From assembly GCA_021107345.1 (NCBI GenBank), contig JAIOSX010000218.1, forward strand, positions 1-7,519: 7,519 nucleotides of DNA, written 5' to 3'. The stretch's first letter is position 1. Every line of letters starts with the position of its first letter. The notes under the pieces were generated by a model that was not told where the DNA came from, ran no database searches, and saw only the letters and a list, made by a program, of their open reading frames with translations. A program made the position numbers and the translations under genes. Shown piece by piece: positions 5,821-7,519 of this stretch. The DNA is from Candidatus Aegiribacteria sp. GTDB taxonomy: Bacteria; Fermentibacterota; Fermentibacteria; Fermentibacterales; Fermentibacteraceae.

Positions 5821-6428
5821 GGGAGGTTCACCACCCTGTCCGCTCTCTTTACGAGAGGGGATTTATTCTGTGCCAGTACCAGAACAGAAGCCTTCTCAAG
5901 CAGGGATATTATGATTGCAAGCGCCGAGCTGACCATCAACGATGAAAGATTGGCCACAGGTTCATCCAGAACGACTACAAAAGGGCTTGTGAGGGCAAGG
6001 GGAGCCAGCGAAAGCATTTGAAGCTGTGAGCGATTCGTTTTTCCCGGGATATTATCTGCAGCCTCAGTAAGCTCCATCTCTTCACACCAGCCAGCAACAT
6101 CTCTTTGAACTGCACTTGTCGGTACCCTGCGTAAGAGAGCTATCCTGCGCTCAAGCTGATTCCTTACGGTTAAATCAGGAGAAAAATTACTATTCTGAAA
6201 TACGAAGACAGATTCCTCTCTGGCTCTCATGGAACCGGGTCTGGCACCCATGATCCTTATGGAATCTCTACCCGCGGACCTGATACCCGCAATGGATTTG
6301 ATTAGATTACTCTTACCGCTTCCCGGTCCACCTACAAGGGCTACAAGCTCGCCACAGTCTGCTTCGATGGAGAGGTAAGGTATCCGGGGCGGATCGGAGT
6401 AACCGCCAATGGAAATGTATGGAGGCAT
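5817..6428 (-). CDS. Divergent ABC transporter ATPase subunit
   Basis: A 203-residue ABC-type ATPase that would power the permease encoded directly downstream (4-base overlap). Intact motifs are Walker A GGPGSGKS (33-40), the Q-loop Gln78 in FVFQN, and Walker B VVVLDEP with catalytic Glu156. Other motifs are degraded. The signature LSGGQ is replaced by TNRSQ (131-135), the D-loop Asp by Ser162, and the switch His by Gln187 (LAQNK in place of the usual xTHD). The chain stops soon after the last core strand (RVVNLP), so it is shorter than a typical 220-300-residue subunit. The ATG at 6428 has AAAGGA four bases upstream. The gene is divergent from the lipoprotein gene, about 40 bases apart. No frameshift is seen, so it is probably a working but atypical ATPase. 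Confidence 0.9.
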   Translation of the reverse strand: MPPYISIGGYSDPPRIPYLSIEADCGELVALVGGPGSGKSNLIKSIAGIRSAGRDSIRIMGARPGSMRAREESVFVFQNSNFSPDLTVRNQLERRIALLRRVPTSAVQRDVAGWCEEMELTEAADNIPGKTNRSQLQMLSLAPLALTSPFVVVLDEPVANLSSLMVSSALAIIISLLEKASVLVLAQNKSPLVKRADRVVNLP

Positions 6429-6468
6429 ATGTTCCTTTCAAAAATCAGTCAATATGGATAAATACCCC

Positions 6469-7383
6469 ATGAAAACAATTGCGGCCACCCTCATGCTGAC
6501 TTTGGTAATAGCAGGCTGTGCTGAAAAGGAAAGATACGCGGAACGTTATCTCGATTCTATCGGTCTTGTGCTTCACATGGACAGGCCCGCGGAAGTTGCC
6601 GGGTTTCTCAGAAAGGGGACCTCTCCCGGTCATGCGGTGGAATATCCTGATATGTCCGGGATCACCAGATTGTCATTTACATGCAGCCCCGATGATTCTA
6701 TAAAACTCCTTGAGCGACTATCCGATACTGTGATTCCATTCACAGTATCAGCAACTGAATACAGTGATGCTCCATCTGTTGAGTACTGGCAGGAAGGAAT
6801 TACCTGGCAGCCAGGATATCATTGGATTGTCAATGAAGACAGCTGTGTCTTTGCGGCTACGATTATCCTGAGCAACAGTACGGGAAGGGAATGGTTCTCA
6901 CAGAAAACGGTTATGGAAGACATTTCAGGAAACCCCGTCTGCATGGTCTCTGACACGCTGATTATCAGGAACGGAGACATGGAACTGGGCTGGTGGAACG
7001 CCCGGGGTCCAACCCTTCCCATTACACTGAGATACGGATGGCCCGTGAACTCCCAGTGGAATCAGCTTGTACCATGCATTGTACCGAATGCCGGCGAGCT
7101 TATAACCGGGGCAGGTGAATTGCCCCTCAGAACAGGAGACACCCTCTGGATTCAGCCGGAAACGACAATAGAGACAACAGAAATCGTTCAACCGAACACA
7201 ACCGGGTATGAGTGTACTCTCATGATCTACAACCAGACCGAAGAGTATACTGAAATAAGAATATCACATCCCGATAGAACTCCACGGGGCGCACTGTTTC
7301 AGCGCCAGGGCAACTTCCAGTCGTTCATGGGACTGCAGCCCGGAGATGTAGTAATCCTTGAATACAGAATACTTTACAACTGA
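6469..7383 (+). CDS. Putative outer-membrane lipoprotein of unknown function
   Basis: A 304-residue protein with a clear lipoprotein signal: Met-Lys, a hydrophobic core, then lipobox IAGC with the lipidated Cys at residue 17, followed by Ala, which does not signal inner-membrane retention. The mature part is rich in predicted beta strands and in Thr, Trp and Tyr, with several single cysteines (SFTCS, EDSCVF, NPVCM, LVPCI, YECTL). It matches no family I recognise. The frame is open further upstream (ATG at 6454 and at 6409). I prefer ATG 6469 because it gives a standard signal peptide, but 6454 only adds five residues (MDKYP) and cannot be excluded; neither start has a strong ribosome binding site. 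The 6409 start would overlap the divergent ATPase gene. Its position beside an exporter suggests, but does not show, an envelope-side partner role. Confidence 0.85.
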   Translation: MKTIAATLMLTLVIAGCAEKERYAERYLDSIGLVLHMDRPAEVAGFLRKGTSPGHAVEYPDMSGITRLSFTCSPDDSIKLLERLSDTVIPFTVSATEYSDAPSVEYWQEGITWQPGYHWIVNEDSCVFAATIILSNSTGREWFSQKTVMEDISGNPVCMVSDTLIIRNGDMELGWWNARGPTLPITLRYGWPVNSQWNQLVPCIVPNAGELITGAGELPLRTGDTLWIQPETTIETTEIVQPNTTGYECTLMIYNQTEEYTEIRISHPDRTPRGALFQRQGNFQSFMGLQPGDVVILEYRILYN

Positions 7384-7388
7384 TCGTC

Positions 7389-7418
7389 TTGACCGGAGGG
7401 CATTTGATTGGTTAGTAT
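7389..7418 (+). promoter_or_regulatory. Putative promoter of the tRNA-Arg gene
   Basis: TTGACC (7389-7394, 5 of 6) and TAGTAT (7413-7418, 4 of 6) are separated by 18 bases. Initiation near 7425 would give a precursor with a leader of about 18 bases. A second arrangement, TTGGTT (7408-7413) with CATAAA (7431-7436) at 17 bases, would start at the mature 5' end and is less likely. Confidence 0.4.
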
Positions 7419-7442
7419 ACCGACCCAACCCATAAATACGGT

Positions 7443-7519
7443 GCGCCCGTAGCTCAATTGGATAGAGCGTCTGGCTACGGACCAGAAGGCTCCGGGTTCA
7501 AGTCCTGGCGGGCGTACCA
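7443..7519 (+). tRNA. tRNA-Arg(ACG)
   Basis: A complete cloverleaf. The acceptor stem GCGCCCG pairs with CGGGCGT (one G-U pair), the D stem GCTC pairs with GAGC, and the anticodon stem TCTGG pairs with CCAGA around the loop CTACGGA. The anticodon ACG would read CGN codons after conversion of A34 to inosine. The T stem is CCGGG/CCTGG with loop TTCAAGT. The discriminator base is A and CCA is encoded. The window ends exactly at the CCA. Confidence 0.97.

Noticed and set aside
5818..5841. Stem GGGTGG/CCTCCC just before the permease ATG on the minus strand
   Set aside because: Contains an internal mismatch and is short; too weak to claim as a regulatory hairpin.
6409..6468. Upstream start for the lipoprotein at 6409
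   Set aside because: Would overlap the divergent ATPase start and put 20 extra residues ahead of a normal lipoprotein signal peptide; ATG 6469 or 6454 is more sensible.
6429..6500. Promoter for the ABC operon in the short divergent gap (TTGTTT and CATATT, 16 bases apart, on the minus strand)
   Set aside because: Both hexamers are weak and the -35 would lie within the lipoprotein coding sequence; not strong enough to list.
6925..7191. Minus-strand open frame of 88 codons
   Set aside because: Shadow of the lipoprotein gene with no start context or recognisable content.
1..7519. CRISPR array, transposon ends, phage genes or toxin-antitoxin pair
   Set aside because: No spaced direct repeats, no transposase or integrase motifs and no short paired genes were found on reading both strands.

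Overview
The window looks like ordinary chromosomal DNA of a Gram-negative-type bacterium. The signs are an Arg tRNA with an encoded CCA end, a SecD-SecF fusion, a lipoprotein with a clear lipobox, several proteins with Sec signals, and good AAGGA-type ribosome binding sites. The fused SecDF, together with a small acidic beta-sandwich secreted protein ending in a Trp-Gly-Ala-Ile-Lys tail, recalls uncultured phyla of the FCB group (Cloacimonadota/Fermentibacterota-like). That placement is a weak impression from gene style, not a demonstrated assignment. I see no insertion sequence, phage gene, CRISPR array or plasmid function.

Layout. Bases 1-1543 (+) hold the C-terminal 513 residues of a fused SecDF translocase subunit, cut by the window edge and followed by a terminator-like hairpin. 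Bases 1696-2384 (+) are a self-contained unit, with a promoter and one secreted acidic, aromatic-rich protein. It closes with a 13-bp perfect hairpin that can also serve the converging kinase gene. Bases 2526-4441 (-) are a two-component operon in which an OmpR-family response regulator and a HAMP-containing histidine kinase are coupled through a TGATG junction. A compact intergenic region (about 4440-4534) carries two divergent sigma70-like promoters whose -10 elements overlap: one for the two-component operon, one for an unknown exported protein (4535-5086, +). Converging on that gene with an 8-base gap is a minus-strand ABC exporter pair (ATPase 5817-6428, permease 5095-5820, ATGA overlap). 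A putative outer-membrane lipoprotein of unknown function (6469-7383, +) diverges from the ATPase. The window ends exactly at the CCA of tRNA-Arg(ACG).

How the genes may work together. SecDF drives export of the secreted proteins and the lipoprotein. The central block (kinase/regulator, exported protein, ABC-2-type exporter, lipoprotein) resembles a small envelope-sensing and transport neighbourhood, but only the gene order supports a functional link. The most interesting points are the interlocked divergent promoters, the ABC ATPase with degenerate signature, D-loop and H-loop motifs, the three exported proteins of unknown function, and the C-terminal WGAIK tail as a possible sorting or anchoring tag. 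I did not find a clear new defence, mobile or RNA-based system.
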